DNA of 64,000 bases from Psychrobacter piscatorii (GCF_001444505.1 NZ_LNDJ01000085.1:16256-80255), one strand, 5' to 3'; shown: positions 52,980-63,472, counted from the stretch's first letter. A program made the numbers and translations. Notes: generated by a model from the sequence alone, not told the origin.

Positions 52980-54060
52980 AAGCGAAAACTTAGTCCATAG
53001 TCTAAAACGATACCAGACATCCTGTTTGGTACATCGGTAGCTTGAACATTTATCTCACTCAATAAAGCCTTCAATCATCTATTTCTATACTGAAATAAGG
53101 ATGAAAGCTCTCTGAAGATAATACATGATCATAACTACTATTAAGAGTATTAACGCTGACCTTAGACTCCTTAACAACACGTTAATGTCTTATTCGAATT
53201 ACCAAAGTGGCGACTGGCTACCAAGGTGTATGTTAAAACTATTGAATCAAAATCAATCGCCAAAAGCACATTGCCAACAGAGATTACTTTGAAAATAACA
53301 GCCTTATCATACGTTTCATTGAAATTAAAAACTTGTAATACCAGTATGATGGGCCACTTTTATCCAATCAGCATCATTCAAAAATACGCAATTTTTTAGA
53401 GGTGTGACTAAAAACGATCTATTGAAGTAGATGATCAACTGGCTAAAAGACAACCTAGATAAGCAAGCATCACATCATTTTTGTGAGCTGCCAAACTCTA
53501 GTCATAACTGTTTTATATTGTTAGCTAGTAATAGGGTTTTAAACGGCAACCAATGGGGCTTAAGACTGCAAAATCGGTGGTATACAAGCTACCAGATTAG
53601 ATTTCTATTATAACCCTTTTTGGCAAAATATCAGTTAATATCATACGGATATATTGAGCCATTGCTCATTGTCTTTGAGGCATTATGAAGTGCGATTAAG
53701 CAATACCGTCTCAACAAAAAGCGTAACGCATGGTTACTATCACATAGAAACAAATAAAAATTTACCTAGGATTATACGCTAAATTGACCTAAAATTGCCA
53801 GTCAGTAATAGAATTTAACGAATGTTGGTGCCGATTCTACGTACTACAACTGACGGCCATAACTATTTGGTTTTGGTTGTATTCCATCTTTGTTTGAATA
53901 GACTTTCACCCTATTTTGCCTGATTGGTGACGCTGTCTGTACACCATGCCACGTTTGCGTGGTGTTTTCTATCGTGGTCTGATGCTTCGATTTCGTTTTA
54001 TTCTCAACAATGTAATTGTCTAAATTTATTGCCAATATTGTGCTTTATAAGGAATGCTAT
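52980..54060. other. Gene-poor gap of about 1.1 kb between nqrA and hisA
   Basis: AT-rich DNA between divergent nqrA and hisA, the longest gene-free stretch of the window. It must hold both promoters. Two short frames exist (53431-53613 plus strand, 53844-54035 minus strand with TTG start), neither with a convincing ribosome site. The segment 53850-54010 looks richer in G+C and may be the remnant of a gene. No tRNA, CRISPR or clear mobile element. Confidence 0.45.
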
Positions 54061-54798
54061 ATGTGTGCTGTGCCTGTCATTATCCCGGCTATTGATTTAA
54101 AAGATGGTAAGTGCGTACGTTTAAAACAAGGCCGTATGGAAGATGATACGGTATTCTCTGATGATCCCGTTGCCATGGCTGCACGTTGGGTAGATGAGGG
54201 CGCACGCCGTCTGCATTTGGTCGATTTGAATGGGGCTTTTGATGGTGTACCAGTACACAGACAAGTGGTCAATGATATTACCAAAGCATATCCTAATTTG
54301 CCGATTCAGTTGGGCGGCGGTGTGCGCAATCTAAATACCATCGAGCAGTACATCACTGCAGGTCTAACTTATATTATCATCGGTACAAAAGCGGTTGAAG
54401 ATCCGGATTTTGTTGCTAAAGCTTGCCGTGAATTTGCAGGACACATTATCGTTGGTATCGATGCCAAAGACGGTATGGTAGCCACTCATGGTTGGGCCAA
54501 TGTTACCGATACCAAGGCTACTGAGCTTGCCAAGCGCTTCGCTGATGTAGGTGTGTCATCAATCGTTTATACTGATATTGCCCGCGATGGCATGATGCAG
54601 GGCGTGAATGTTGAACAAACCGTTAATTTGGCGCGTGAAGGCGGATTACCAGTGATTGCATCAGGCGGCGTTACCGATATGAAAGATATCGAGCTGTTAA
54701 AGCCTTATGGTGATTGTATCGAAGGTATTATTACTGGTCGTGCTATCTATGAAGGCACGTTGAATTTGAGCGAAGCGCAGCTTTACTTAGATAGCTAA
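54061..54798 (+). CDS. hisA: ProFAR isomerase HisA
   Basis: Isomerises the aminoaldose ProFAR to its ketose form, the fourth step of histidine synthesis. The TIM-barrel halves each carry a phosphate-binding and catalytic Asp motif: [19 protein letters not shown] in the first and [13 protein letters not shown] in the second, with [16 protein letters not shown] and [12 protein letters not shown] as phosphate sites. 245 residues. The ATG at 54061 follows AAGGAATGCTAT; an upstream in-frame TTG at 54016 is unneeded. hisF does not follow, and hisBH lies 21.6 kb away. Confidence 0.95.
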   Translation: MCAVPVIIPAIDLKDGKCVRLKQGRMEDDTVFSDDPVAMAARWVDEGARRLHLVDLNGAFDGVPVHRQVVNDITKAYPNLPIQLGGGVRNLNTIEQYITAGLTYIIIGTKAVEDPDFVAKACREFAGHIIVGIDAKDGMVATHGWANVTDTKATELAKRFADVGVSSIVYTDIARDGMMQGVNVEQTVNLAREGGLPVIASGGVTDMKDIELLKPYGDCIEGIITGRAIYEGTLNLSEAQLYLDS

Positions 54799-54887
54799 AT
54801 AAATCAAAAATTAGTCGGTTAAAATCAGACAGCTAATTATCAGCAATCAGCTAAGCGAGAAAAATCCATAAAAAATAAAGGATGCTT

Positions 54888-56516
54888 ATGGCCAGTTATT
54901 TTGACCGTCCAATGATACGCCGTTTTATGAAAGCGTGGGGTCAAATGGTGTTGCTGTTAAGCATCGTTTGTACGTGGCCCACCTATGCTGCTGGTGAAGA
55001 ACTCTCTGGCATTGCAACCGTGCTCGGCGTGGAGAGTGCAGAAGAGGCAACACCTGATAGTGATCCTGCGCCAGACGAGGAAGCATCAGAACCCGCCACC
55101 TCATTACCGACACCCGCCCCGCCCCCCGTCATCAGCGGCGAGAGCACCAATAATGGTCAAATCGAAACCACACCCACCCCGCAAAAAGATAATGACATAC
55201 GTCAGCGTATCAATGGTATTTTTTCTGAAATTGAAGGGTTACAGGCCGTCAATGTCAGTGTTAGCCAAGGTGTCGTCACGCTAACAGGGGAGACTGCCAA
55301 CGAAAAAAAAGCGCAGCAAGCCATCAATCTGACCAACCGTTTGACAGATGTTGTTACGGTCGATGACAATATCAATCGAACGTTGGACGTTCAAGAGAAT
55401 GTCTCGACGGTTTATCAAGGTCTAAAAGCACAATTAGAAAACCTCGTGAAGGCGTTACCTTTACTGTTAGTCGGCATCGTTATATTTGCATTGGTCACAT
55501 GGTTTGGTAGTTGGTTGTCCAATCGCAAAAGAATGTGGCAGCGCCTAACGCCCAATCCTTTTGTCGCTGAGCTATTATCACAAACAGTCAAAGTTATTTT
55601 TATCATCTTTGGTCTGATCTTGGGACTGAGCCTTATCGGGGCAGAAACCATCTTAGGTACTTTGCTTGGCGGCGCAGGTGTCATCGGTATTGCCGTTGGT
55701 TTTGCGGTCAAGGATACCATCGAAAACTATATTGCCTCACTAATGCTCAGTATCCGCCAGCCATTTCGCGCCCGTGATCAAGTGGTCATCAATGGTCAAG
55801 AAGGTATCGTGGTTCGCCTTACTTCGCGAGCCACGATCTTGATGACGCTAGATGGTAACCAGCTGCGTATTCCCAATGCTGAGGTGTTTAAAGGCACCAT
55901 TCTCAACTACACTAAAAATCCTGAACGCCGCTTTACTTTTGAGTTGGGAGTGGATGCCAATGATGATCCGCTAGCAGCCATCAAAGTGGGACTGGATGCG
56001 GTCGATACGCTCGCATTTGTGTTGGAGGAGCCCAAAGCCATCGCGGTGATTACCAATGTGGGTGATTCCAATATTGTGCTAGAGTTTCAGGTTTGGGTAG
56101 ATCAATCAGAAACCGACTTTGCTAAAGCGCGTAGTATTGCCATCAGAGAGACCAAACATGCACTAGAAAACGAAGGCTTTAGCTTGCCTGAACCCATTTA
56201 TCGTTTGCGGTTTAACGACAAATTAGAGAAAGCCATTGAACATATGCAGAACAGTACGAGCAGCGCTAAATCTGACATGACGATTACCTCAACCACACCT
56301 GAGCCTACTTTTACCCATCAAGATAATGAGAATCCTGTTGATGATAAAGATAAAAAGCAAGCGAAGGCGCGAGCCAAAGTTATTTTGCAAGGCCGTAATG
56401 CTGATGAGGTCCTCGATGCTCGCCCTGATGACAAGCTGATGGAAAAGGTCGAGCAAGAGATTGCTCAAAGCTCAGATGAAACGGATTTGCTCAATAATAA
56501 TAGTCCGCAAGAATAG
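54888..56516 (+). CDS. MscS-family mechanosensitive channel with N-terminal BON domain
   Basis: A predicted small-conductance channel that relieves osmotic stress. A signal/anchor segment (about residues 15-35) is followed by a Pro/Thr-rich linker and a BON domain (about 100-165, VNVSVSQGVVTLTGETANEK), then helices at about 188-210 and 235-285. The pore helix GGAGVIGIAVGFAVKDTIEN and the MscS beta domain (RARDQVVINGQEGIV, LRIPNAEVFKGTILNYT) are clear. The C-terminus is a long charged, likely disordered tail. BON plus MscS is known but not the commonest form. ATG 54888 has AAGGA five bases upstream; an ATG two codons earlier is possible. Confidence 0.9.
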   Translation: MASYFDRPMIRRFMKAWGQMVLLLSIVCTWPTYAAGEELSGIATVLGVESAEEATPDSDPAPDEEASEPATSLPTPAPPPVISGESTNNGQIETTPTPQKDNDIRQRINGIFSEIEGLQAVNVSVSQGVVTLTGETANEKKAQQAINLTNRLTDVVTVDDNINRTLDVQENVSTVYQGLKAQLENLVKALPLLLVGIVIFALVTWFGSWLSNRKRMWQRLTPNPFVAELLSQTVKVIFIIFGLILGLSLIGAETILGTLLGGAGVIGIAVGFAVKDTIENYIASLMLSIRQPFRARDQVVINGQEGIVVRLTSRATILMTLDGNQLRIPNAEVFKGTILNYTKNPERRFTFELGVDANDDPLAAIKVGLDAVDTLAFVLEEPKAIAVITNVGDSNIVLEFQVWVDQSETDFAKARSIAIRETKHALENEGFSLPEPIYRLRFNDKLEKAIEHMQNSTSSAKSDMTITSTTPEPTFTHQDNENPVDDKDKKQAKARAKVILQGRNADEVLDARPDDKLMEKVEQEIAQSSDETDLLNNNSPQE

Positions 56517-56597
56517 TAAGAGATAGTAGGTTTAAAAGTAGGCACAAAAAGTGCTATGGAACTCGTATTTGGTAATTAATCAAAGTCGAGATTTTTT

Positions 56598-56873
56598 ATG
56601 GAAATGAAGCATGTAATCATATTTGCCGTAATCGGCATCGTAGCATTGCTTGGTTTTAACATCATCAATGGCAATAGTCATGAGAAAAACAGAGAAATGG
56701 TCACAAGCAGCACGGCTTCTGATACAAATGATGCACCGAGTCGCTCAACAGATATTGCCAGCAAACCACTTAGCCAGCAGCCCAAAGCCATAATAGACGA
56801 TGCTACCAATAAAATCGATCAAGCACAGCAATCTGAGCAAGATCGTTTGGAGCAGATGGATGATACCCAGTAA
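56598..56873 (+). CDS. Small membrane-anchored hypothetical protein
   Basis: A 91-residue protein with an N-terminal hydrophobic helix (VIIFAVIGIVALLGFNII, residues 5-22) and a hydrophilic Ser/Thr/Asp/Gln-rich remainder ending in a short helix (IDDATNKIDQAQQSEQDRLE). No family is recognised. It is 82 bp after the MscS gene on the same strand and ends at a terminator, so the two may be co-transcribed. Probably periplasm-exposed. Ribosome site is weak. Confidence 0.6.
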   Translation: MEMKHVIIFAVIGIVALLGFNIINGNSHEKNREMVTSSTASDTNDAPSRSTDIASKPLSQQPKAIIDDATNKIDQAQQSEQDRLEQMDDTQ

Positions 56874-56911
56874 AGAGAATTGCGAACTGGTCTTGATTGA
56901 TGATAGAGCAT

Positions 56912-56943
56912 AAAAAAGGCCAACGATCACGTTAGCCTTTTTT
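56912..56943. terminator. Bidirectional terminator
   Basis: AAAAAAGGC..AACG/CGTT..GCCTTTTTT with an ATCA loop and one unpaired base. It stands between the convergent small membrane gene and rnr and can serve both. Confidence 0.85.
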
Positions 56944-56964
56944 GTTTGAGAGTTGCATTAGAGG

Positions 56965-59238
56965 TTAGCTTTTTTTGCTAGAGCTTCTACGACTACTTCT
57001 CTTTGCTGGACCTTTCTTAGAAGGCTCTTTTTTGGCAGGCTGCTTTTTTGTCTGATTCATGGCACTAGACTGCAATTTTTCTTTCAAATCAAAATCAATT
57101 TGCAGTAAGTCCATGTTGACGCCAGCAACCTGTACCTTGACCAAGTCACCAAGTCCAAAGAGCGTGCCTTTGTCTTTACCAATAAGCTGTTGCTGCTGCT
57201 CATCGTAAACAAAGAAATCATCGCCCACATTGGAGATATGTACCAAGCCATCGATGTATAGATCAGTTAACGTAACGAATAGGCCGAAGTTGGTCACGGT
57301 CGTCACAATCCCTTCGAACTCTTCACCGACATGATCCGTCATATAATGACACTTGAGCCAAGACTCTACAAAGCGTGAGGCTTTTTCTGCACGGCGCTCT
57401 GTATCAGATGTCTGGGTACCCGCGCCGTCAAGTGAAAAATCCATGACAGGTTGCTTGCTGTTTGTTACTTTTGCTTTGATCGCACGATGCAGCATCAGAT
57501 CTGGATAACGGCGAATCGGCGAGGTAAAGTGGCTATATTCATCATAAGCCAAGCCGAAGTGACCAATATTGTCAGGCGCATAATTTGCCTGCATCATCGA
57601 GCGCAGCAACATGCTATGAATGCTAATCGCATCTGGTCTGTCTTTGGTTGCTTCAATAATACGCTGATAATCGGCTTGCGTTGGATTCTCTTCTGGGAAG
57701 GGTAGGCCAAAGTTTTTTGCATATTCGTGAATACGCATTGATTTTTCATTATCAGGCTTATCGTGGTTACGATATAAGACTGGCAGCTCATGTTTGAGTG
57801 CAAAGTTTGCCGCGCAGGTATTAGCGAGGAGCATACACTCTTCAATCAGCTTCTGAGAGTCACCGCGAGTACGCGGTAATATAGCGTCAATCCCGCCTTT
57901 TTCATTAAATTTGATGTAGGTTTCAACCGTCTCAAACTCCATGGCATGACGTTCTTCACGTTTTTTGAGCAGTAACTCATAAAGCTGATGCAATGTATCA
58001 ATCGATTTTTTGACGTCTTTATTGCCCGTTAATGATTTAGGAAGTCTTTTATCAGTCGGATTGACAAAATAGTCGTTCACTTGGTTATACGTGAGACGCG
58101 CTTGTGAGTGCATCACTGATGGATAAAACTCATATCCTGTGACCTTACCTGCACGTGATATTTTAATATCAGCCACCATGCATAGACGATCAAGGTTAGG
58201 GTTCAATGAACACAGACCATTAGAGAGGACTTCAGGAAGCATCGGAATCACACGATGCGGGAAGTATACAGACGTACCGCGCTCGTAAGCATCTTGATCT
58301 AGTGGTGAGTTTGGCGTGACATAGTAGCTGACATCCGCAATTGCGACTACGACGCGGTAGTTGCCGCCTGAGCGCTTCTCAGCAAATACGGCATCATCAA
58401 AGTCACGAGCATCTTCACCATCGATAGTAACGAGTGGCAGATGACGCAAATCTGTGCGACCTTTTATGTCTTTCTCTATTGGTTCTTGATATTCAGCAGC
58501 TTGTTTGAGCGCCGCTTCACTGAAATCTGATGGGATATCATAGTTAAGAAGGGTCGTCTCAATAATCAGCTCTCGATCGTTATCATCAGACAATACCTCA
58601 GTGATTTTGCCAGTGGCAAATTCATGCTGGTTCGGCCAGTCGATGATATCGACTTTGACAGGCGCGCCTTGTTTGATATTGAGGGCTTGAACATTATCAT
58701 CAGTGACAGTGATTGGTTGATGACTGTTTGGACTACCAAGCTCAACACAAAAGCCGTCTTCATCACGTGCAAGCGTACCAATGAAGTTATTTTGGCGACG
58801 CTCGACTACATCCACAATACGGCCTTCGGTACGACCGCGATTGTCTGTTGATGTGCCAACTGCTGCTACTGTATCGCCATTGAATACCCAGCGCATTTGT
58901 TTTTCGTGCAAAAACAAATCTGGCATATCACTCAATACTACAAAGCCAAAGCCTTTTGGATGTGCAGATACGGTGCCTGTGACGATATCTTGCTTAGTGA
59001 TTGTGCGATAGCGATAGGGACGGCCTTCGCGATTGACTTGGCCATCGCGTGCCATTGCTTTTAGGCGATTGCCCAAAGCATCAAACTGATCAGGATCATC
59101 AATATTAAAGGCTTTTGCCAATTGTTGATGAGTGACTTCCCCATGCTCACCAATCGTACTGAGTATCAACTCACGACTAGGGATTGGGTTGTCGTATTTT
59201 TGTGCCTCACTTGAGGCGTTTGGATCATTCCAACTCAT
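56965..59238 (-). CDS. rnr: Ribonuclease R
   Basis: A 3'-5' exoribonuclease able to degrade structured RNA, important for growth in the cold in several bacteria. An N-terminal winged-helix region (REEL-like, ILSTIGEHGEVTHQQLAKAF) is followed by cold-shock domains (GTVSAHPKGFGFVVL) and the RNB catalytic domain with TIDGEDARDFDDAVFAE (catalytic Asps) and HFTSPIRRYPDLMLHRAI. The S1 domain has EFEGIVTTVTNFGLFVTL, and a Lys/Ser-rich tail (KKEPSKKGPAKRSSRRSS) follows. 757 residues. rlmB, often next to rnr, is absent here. Confidence 0.95.
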   Translation of the reverse strand: MSWNDPNASSEAQKYDNPIPSRELILSTIGEHGEVTHQQLAKAFNIDDPDQFDALGNRLKAMARDGQVNREGRPYRYRTITKQDIVTGTVSAHPKGFGFVVLSDMPDLFLHEKQMRWVFNGDTVAAVGTSTDNRGRTEGRIVDVVERRQNNFIGTLARDEDGFCVELGSPNSHQPITVTDDNVQALNIKQGAPVKVDIIDWPNQHEFATGKITEVLSDDNDRELIIETTLLNYDIPSDFSEAALKQAAEYQEPIEKDIKGRTDLRHLPLVTIDGEDARDFDDAVFAEKRSGGNYRVVVAIADVSYYVTPNSPLDQDAYERGTSVYFPHRVIPMLPEVLSNGLCSLNPNLDRLCMVADIKISRAGKVTGYEFYPSVMHSQARLTYNQVNDYFVNPTDKRLPKSLTGNKDVKKSIDTLHQLYELLLKKREERHAMEFETVETYIKFNEKGGIDAILPRTRGDSQKLIEECMLLANTCAANFALKHELPVLYRNHDKPDNEKSMRIHEYAKNFGLPFPEENPTQADYQRIIEATKDRPDAISIHSMLLRSMMQANYAPDNIGHFGLAYDEYSHFTSPIRRYPDLMLHRAIKAKVTNSKQPVMDFSLDGAGTQTSDTERRAEKASRFVESWLKCHYMTDHVGEEFEGIVTTVTNFGLFVTLTDLYIDGLVHISNVGDDFFVYDEQQQQLIGKDKGTLFGLGDLVKVQVAGVNMDLLQIDFDLKEKLQSSAMNQTKKQPAKKEPSKKGPAKRSSRRSSSKKS

Positions 59239-59377
59239 AAATTACCGTATCTATTTTTTAAATTATTAATAGTGACTATCTTAACACGAACGGCAGCGCA
59301 ATATCTTGCGTCAATTGCCTTATGTGCCTTCAATAGCAGAAAGCGTTGCATTTTTAAATGAACGCTATTGGGATCAA

Positions 59378-60622
59378 TCAAATATCGATATCAACACTGC
59401 TTGATTGATTGGTGATCTTTTTGCTATCTAGCTCTTTTGATACTTCTAGCACCGTCGTTTGATTTGATTTATCCAAGTATTTTTGTGCTTTATCGACTTC
59501 AGTAGTCAAAGTATTGACCGTTTGTTTCATATTTTCTAATGCTTCGATTTTATAATTACTAATCATATCCATGGTGTCATAGACATTATTGAAGGCATTT
59601 TGCAGTTTATCAAGCTCAATGCTACTACTGGTTGCTTGCTCATGAATCTCACCTGACTGACGCTTAAGCATGGCAGAGGTTGATTCAATCAAGCTACTCG
59701 TGGTTTTATTCAATGCCGTAATCTGATCAAGTACCAGTTTTTGATTGGTCATGGCTTGAGCAACTACCACAGCCGTACGCAGTGCTGAAACAGTGGTCGT
59801 CGTTGCTCGATCAACCCCTTTAATCAGCTCTAGATTGTTTTTACGGATGGTATCGAGCGCTAGATAACCTTGTACGTTGACGGCTAACTGAGTTAAAAAG
59901 TCAGTGTTTTTTTGACGCACATAAAACAGCATCTCTTCTTTGATAATACGCGCTTTTTCAGGATCAGTCGCTTCTATGGCGTAGACTTTTTGCTCTAGTT
60001 GCTCATCTATCTTTTTGCCAACATAGATATACTGGCGTATAGACTGCATCAGCTCCCACATATTGACTTTTTCTTGCTCAATCATTGCATTGTCTTTGAG
60101 CAATTCATCTTTACCGTTATATAAACTGGTTACTACTGCATTGATATGCGATTGCGCTGACTCATACTGACGGAAATAGTCTTGCACTTTATTACCAAAT
60201 GGAATCAGACCGAATAGCTTACGTGAATTGGTCAGCTCTTTTTTGCTTGGGTCTAAGTCCTCGACGATACCGCGCAGCTCGGTCAGTGATTTGGCAATAG
60301 GGGAGTTATCAAACAAGCTGTCATTGAGGCTTTTGGCTGGTAGCTCCAGCATCCGATTAGAGACTTGAGCGGATTCACGAATCTCTTTGGTGCCCAGATT
60401 ATGAATGGATTGGACGTTTTGCTGAAACTCTGGGCTGTGCACGGAGTTAGTAATCACGTGATCGACGAACGCATCCACTTTGGCATCCAGCTCCGGAATT
60501 TGGCTTTCATCTAACTTAACCATTTGATCGGCTTCACTTTTTTGTATTTCTTTGACAGGTTCAGGCGCTGTTAGTGAGATACTGGGAGTGGCGGCATTTT
60601 CTGGTGGTGTTAATTCTTGCAT
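59378..60622 (-). CDS. TelA/KlaA-family (toxic anion resistance) protein
   Basis: A 414-residue soluble, almost entirely helical protein. Landmarks: GLIPFGNKVQDYFRQYESAQSHI, ALYNGKDELLKD-like segment, LMQSIRQYIYVGKKIDEQLE, VNVQGYLALDTIRKNNLELI and GVDRATTTTVSALRTAVVVAQA, the strongest family signature. Long coiled coils fill the C-terminal third (MKQTVNTLTTEVDKAQKYLD). TelA proteins were named for tellurite resistance; their usual role is unclear, perhaps envelope stress. AAAGGAAATTTC precedes the ATG. It stands alone between rnr and infC. Confidence 0.88.
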   Translation of the reverse strand: MQELTPPENAATPSISLTAPEPVKEIQKSEADQMVKLDESQIPELDAKVDAFVDHVITNSVHSPEFQQNVQSIHNLGTKEIRESAQVSNRMLELPAKSLNDSLFDNSPIAKSLTELRGIVEDLDPSKKELTNSRKLFGLIPFGNKVQDYFRQYESAQSHINAVVTSLYNGKDELLKDNAMIEQEKVNMWELMQSIRQYIYVGKKIDEQLEQKVYAIEATDPEKARIIKEEMLFYVRQKNTDFLTQLAVNVQGYLALDTIRKNNLELIKGVDRATTTTVSALRTAVVVAQAMTNQKLVLDQITALNKTTSSLIESTSAMLKRQSGEIHEQATSSSIELDKLQNAFNNVYDTMDMISNYKIEALENMKQTVNTLTTEVDKAQKYLDKSNQTTVLEVSKELDSKKITNQSSSVDIDI

Positions 60623-60858
60623 GAAATTTCCTTTGATGTCGGCTAAAAGCAGTGTTTTTATAAACGACTCTATTGGTCGCGATATACGTTATTGTTATAC
60701 ACTGACTAAAAATTTTGATAAATGCTGATTAGCAAATATAAAACAGACCTTTAGACTACCGCGTAATCAAATAGTTGAGAAGGTAGATTTTGTAAAATAG
60801 CGTCAGCCAATTATATCTGGCTAAATACATTTAAAAGAGACAGTAGGCAGTCCAAATA

Positions 60859-60896
60859 ATAAAAAACCATCAATATCCCGTAGCATATTGATGGTT
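60859..60896 (-). terminator. Intrinsic terminator after infC
   Basis: Perfect 12-bp stem AACCATCAATAT/ATATTGATGGTT with an 8-nt loop; on the minus strand it is followed by six T. It ends the thrS-infC transcript before any rpmI-rplT genes. The remainder of 60623-60954 holds no gene. Confidence 0.85.
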
Positions 60897-60954
60897 AGAG
60901 TTATAAATAACTATATGGACTGACAGCCACTACTTAAAGCAATCTCATAAAAGA

Positions 60955-61476
60955 CTACTTTTTCTTAGTAGGTCCAAGCAGCATACCCATTTGACGACCT
61001 TCCATCTTAGGGTACTGTTCGACGTTTGAGATATCAGCAGTATCTTCAATGATACGATCAAGTTGTTTGCGACCGATGTCTTGGTGCGCCATTTCACGTC
61101 CGCGGAAACGGATACTAATTTTAACTTTGTCTTGATCTTCCAAGAAGCTGATAATTTTTCTCAGTTTAACCTGATAATCGGCTTCTTCGGTACTAGGACG
61201 TAGCTTCATCTCTTTGAGCTGAGTCTGCTTTTGGTTTTTCTTAGCTTCTTTAGCCTTTTGCTTTTGATCATAGAGGAAATGTTTATAATCCATGATCTTA
61301 CATACTGGTGGCTTAGCTTCAGGAACTAATTCAACCAAATCTAGGTTTTCATCACGTGCCGCTTTCATCGCGGTTGCGATATCAACCACACCCATTTGCT
61401 CGCCATCTTCTTTGACGAGACGGACTTCTTTGACGTTGATATCTTCGTTGATGTTCAAACGGTTGGACTGTTTAAT
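60955..61476 (-). CDS. infC: Translation initiation factor IF-3, AUU start
   Basis: Binds the 30S subunit and proof-reads initiator codons. The start is the rare ATT at 61476, reading [20 protein letters not shown], with AGGAG eight bases upstream and no ATG in range. This is the hallmark of infC, whose AUU codon lets IF-3 repress its own translation. Motifs: [34 protein letters not shown], the Lys-rich linker, then [19 protein letters not shown] and [14 protein letters not shown]. 173 residues. It starts 5 bp after the thrS stop, and the ribosome site lies within the last thrS codons. Confidence 0.96.
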   Translation of the reverse strand: MKQSNRLNINEDINVKEVRLVKEDGEQMGVVDIATAMKAARDENLDLVELVPEAKPPVCKIMDYKHFLYDQKQKAKEAKKNQKQTQLKEMKLRPSTEEADYQVKLRKIISFLEDQDKVKISIRFRGREMAHQDIGRKQLDRIIEDTADISNVEQYPKMEGRQMGMLLGPTKKK

Positions 61477-61481
61477 AGGTA

Positions 61482-63416
61482 TTACTCCTCATCTGTTTTT
61501 GGGGTCTGTCGGCCTTTTTTACTGACAGCGGTCTGTACTAATGTAATAAATTCAGAAACACTCATCACGCCAAGGTTCTCACCTTCGCGAGTTCGGACGT
61601 TGACACTGCCCGATTCCACTTCTTTATCCCCTAATACTAGCATATAGGGAATACGTTCTAATGTTTTCTCTCGTATCTTAAATCCAATCTTTTCGTTACG
61701 CAAGTCGCTAATAGCGCGCAAACCTGCATTTTTGAGCTCGCTAACTACGTTTTCACATGCATCAGCTTGTTTATCAGTGATATTCATAACCACAACTTGC
61801 TGCGGTGCTAGCCATACTGGCATCCAACCGGCATAGTTTTCGATCAAAATACCAATGAAGCGCTCAAATGACCCTAAGATGGCACGGTGCAACATAATAG
61901 GCACTTCGCGATCGTTTTGCTCATTGACGAATTCTGCATCGAGACGATCAGGCATATTTGGATCAACCTGAATGGTACCGCACTGCCAAATACGACCTAA
62001 TGAATCCTTTAGACTAAACTCAATCTTTGGACCATAGAAAGCACCTTCGCCAGGTAAGTAATCCCAGTCTAGCCCTGAGCTATCAAGCGCATCTGCCAAC
62101 GCCTTTTCTGCAAAATCCCAAGACTCATCACTACCTACACGTTTTTCAGGACGAGTAGAGAGCTTCATAATAATGTTATCAAAGCCAAAATCTTCATAAA
62201 CAGCAAGTGTTAGCTTAATAAAGTCAGCAACTTCTTGTTGAATCTGTGCCTGCGTACAGAAGATATGCGCATCATCTTGCGTAAATCCACGTACGCGCAT
62301 CAAACCATGCAGTGAACCTGATGGCTCATTACGATGACAAGAACCAAATTCAGCCATACGTAGTGGCAAGTCACGGTAAGACTTTAGGCCTTGGTTAAAC
62401 ACTTGCACGTGGCAAGGGCAGTTCATCGGCTTTACCGCGTAATCACGGTTTTCACTAGAGGTCGTGAACATATTAGTTGCATAGTTGCCCCAATGTCCTG
62501 AGCGCTCCCACAAGCTACGATCCACGATTTGCGGTGTCTTAATCTCTTGATAACCGTTATCATATTGTACTTTACGCATATACTGCTCAAGTACTTGATA
62601 AATCGTCCAACCATTAGCATGCCAGAACACCATACCTGGCGCTTGCTCTTGCATATGAAATAGGTTTAACGCTTTACCAATTTTACGATGGTCACGCTTT
62701 TCTGCTTCTTCAATACGCTGGATATAAGCTTTTAACTGTTTCTTATCAGCCCAAGCAGTACCATAGATACGTTGCAACTGCTCGTTTTTCGCATCGCCGC
62801 GCCAATAAGCACCTGACATTTTGGTCAGTTTAAATACTTTCAAAAAGCGAGTGTTTGGTACGTGCGGTCCACGGCACATGTCGACGTATTCTTGATGATG
62901 ATACAGACCAAAGGCTTCTTCACCTGGCATATCGTTAATCAGTTTTAGCTTATAGTCTTCGTTACGTGATTCAAATATCTCAATCGCTTCAGCACGTGGC
63001 GTCATTTTTTTGATAACGTCATAATCTTGCTTGATCAGCTCCATCATGCGTTTTTCAATGGCTTCCATATGCTCAGGCGTAAATGGCGTTTCACTAAAGA
63101 TATCGTAATAAAAACCATCATCAATAACAGGACCAATGACCATCTTCACATCAGGGTAGAGCTGTTTAACCGCATGGCCTAATAAGTGAGCGCATGAATG
63201 ACGAATGATATCGACACCGTCATCGTCTTTTGGTGTCACGATTTCAACATTGGCGTCAGCAACGATTGGGTCATGAGCGTCTACTAAATGACCATTGACA
63301 CGTCCAGCAACTGTCGCTTTAGCGAGCCCTGTCCCAATACTTTGCGCCACTTCCATGACTGTTGTATTACCTTCGAAGTTTTTCACGCTACCATCGGGTA
63401 AAGTAATCGCTACCAT
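61482..63416 (-). CDS. thrS: Threonyl-tRNA synthetase
   Basis: Charges tRNA-Thr and edits mis-charged serine. Domains in order: TGS (residues 1-62, [17 protein letters not shown]), editing domain with [16 protein letters not shown] and DGFYYDI (about 75-225), class II catalytic core (about 240-535) with [31 protein letters not shown] (motif 2) and motif 3 [19 protein letters not shown], and the C-terminal anticodon-binding domain ([11 protein letters not shown]). 644 residues, standard. AGGCG lies 8 bases before the ATG, and a tRNA-Thr-like hairpin lies in the leader, suggesting feedback control. Confidence 0.97.
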   Translation of the reverse strand: MVAITLPDGSVKNFEGNTTVMEVAQSIGTGLAKATVAGRVNGHLVDAHDPIVADANVEIVTPKDDDGVDIIRHSCAHLLGHAVKQLYPDVKMVIGPVIDDGFYYDIFSETPFTPEHMEAIEKRMMELIKQDYDVIKKMTPRAEAIEIFESRNEDYKLKLINDMPGEEAFGLYHHQEYVDMCRGPHVPNTRFLKVFKLTKMSGAYWRGDAKNEQLQRIYGTAWADKKQLKAYIQRIEEAEKRDHRKIGKALNLFHMQEQAPGMVFWHANGWTIYQVLEQYMRKVQYDNGYQEIKTPQIVDRSLWERSGHWGNYATNMFTTSSENRDYAVKPMNCPCHVQVFNQGLKSYRDLPLRMAEFGSCHRNEPSGSLHGLMRVRGFTQDDAHIFCTQAQIQQEVADFIKLTLAVYEDFGFDNIIMKLSTRPEKRVGSDESWDFAEKALADALDSSGLDWDYLPGEGAFYGPKIEFSLKDSLGRIWQCGTIQVDPNMPDRLDAEFVNEQNDREVPIMLHRAILGSFERFIGILIENYAGWMPVWLAPQQVVVMNITDKQADACENVVSELKNAGLRAISDLRNEKIGFKIREKTLERIPYMLVLGDKEVESGSVNVRTREGENLGVMSVSEFITLVQTAVSKKGRQTPKTDEE

Positions 63417-63451
63417 AATCTATTCGCCTGTTATTGGGTCCGTTGGCAGTG

Positions 63452-63472
63452 ATGATTGCAACCATCAATCAT
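63452..63472 (-). promoter_or_regulatory. Putative thrS leader operator mimicking the tRNA-Thr anticodon arm
   Basis: On the minus strand ATGATTG and CAATCAT form a perfect 7-bp stem around the 7-nt loop ATGGTTG. The loop has T at the position of U33, followed by GGT, the anticodon of tRNA-Thr(GGU). The hairpin ends 35 nt before the thrS ATG. E. coli ThrRS represses its own mRNA through such an anticodon-like leader hairpin just ahead of the ribosome site. Confidence 0.5.

Noticed and set aside
53431..53613. 60-codon plus-strand frame in the nqrA-hisA gap
   Set aside because: No ribosome site and no recognisable domain in an AT-rich gap.
53844..54035. 63-codon minus-strand frame upstream of hisA
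   Set aside because: TTG start without ribosome site. It may be a remnant, so the region is noted in the findings but not called as a gene.
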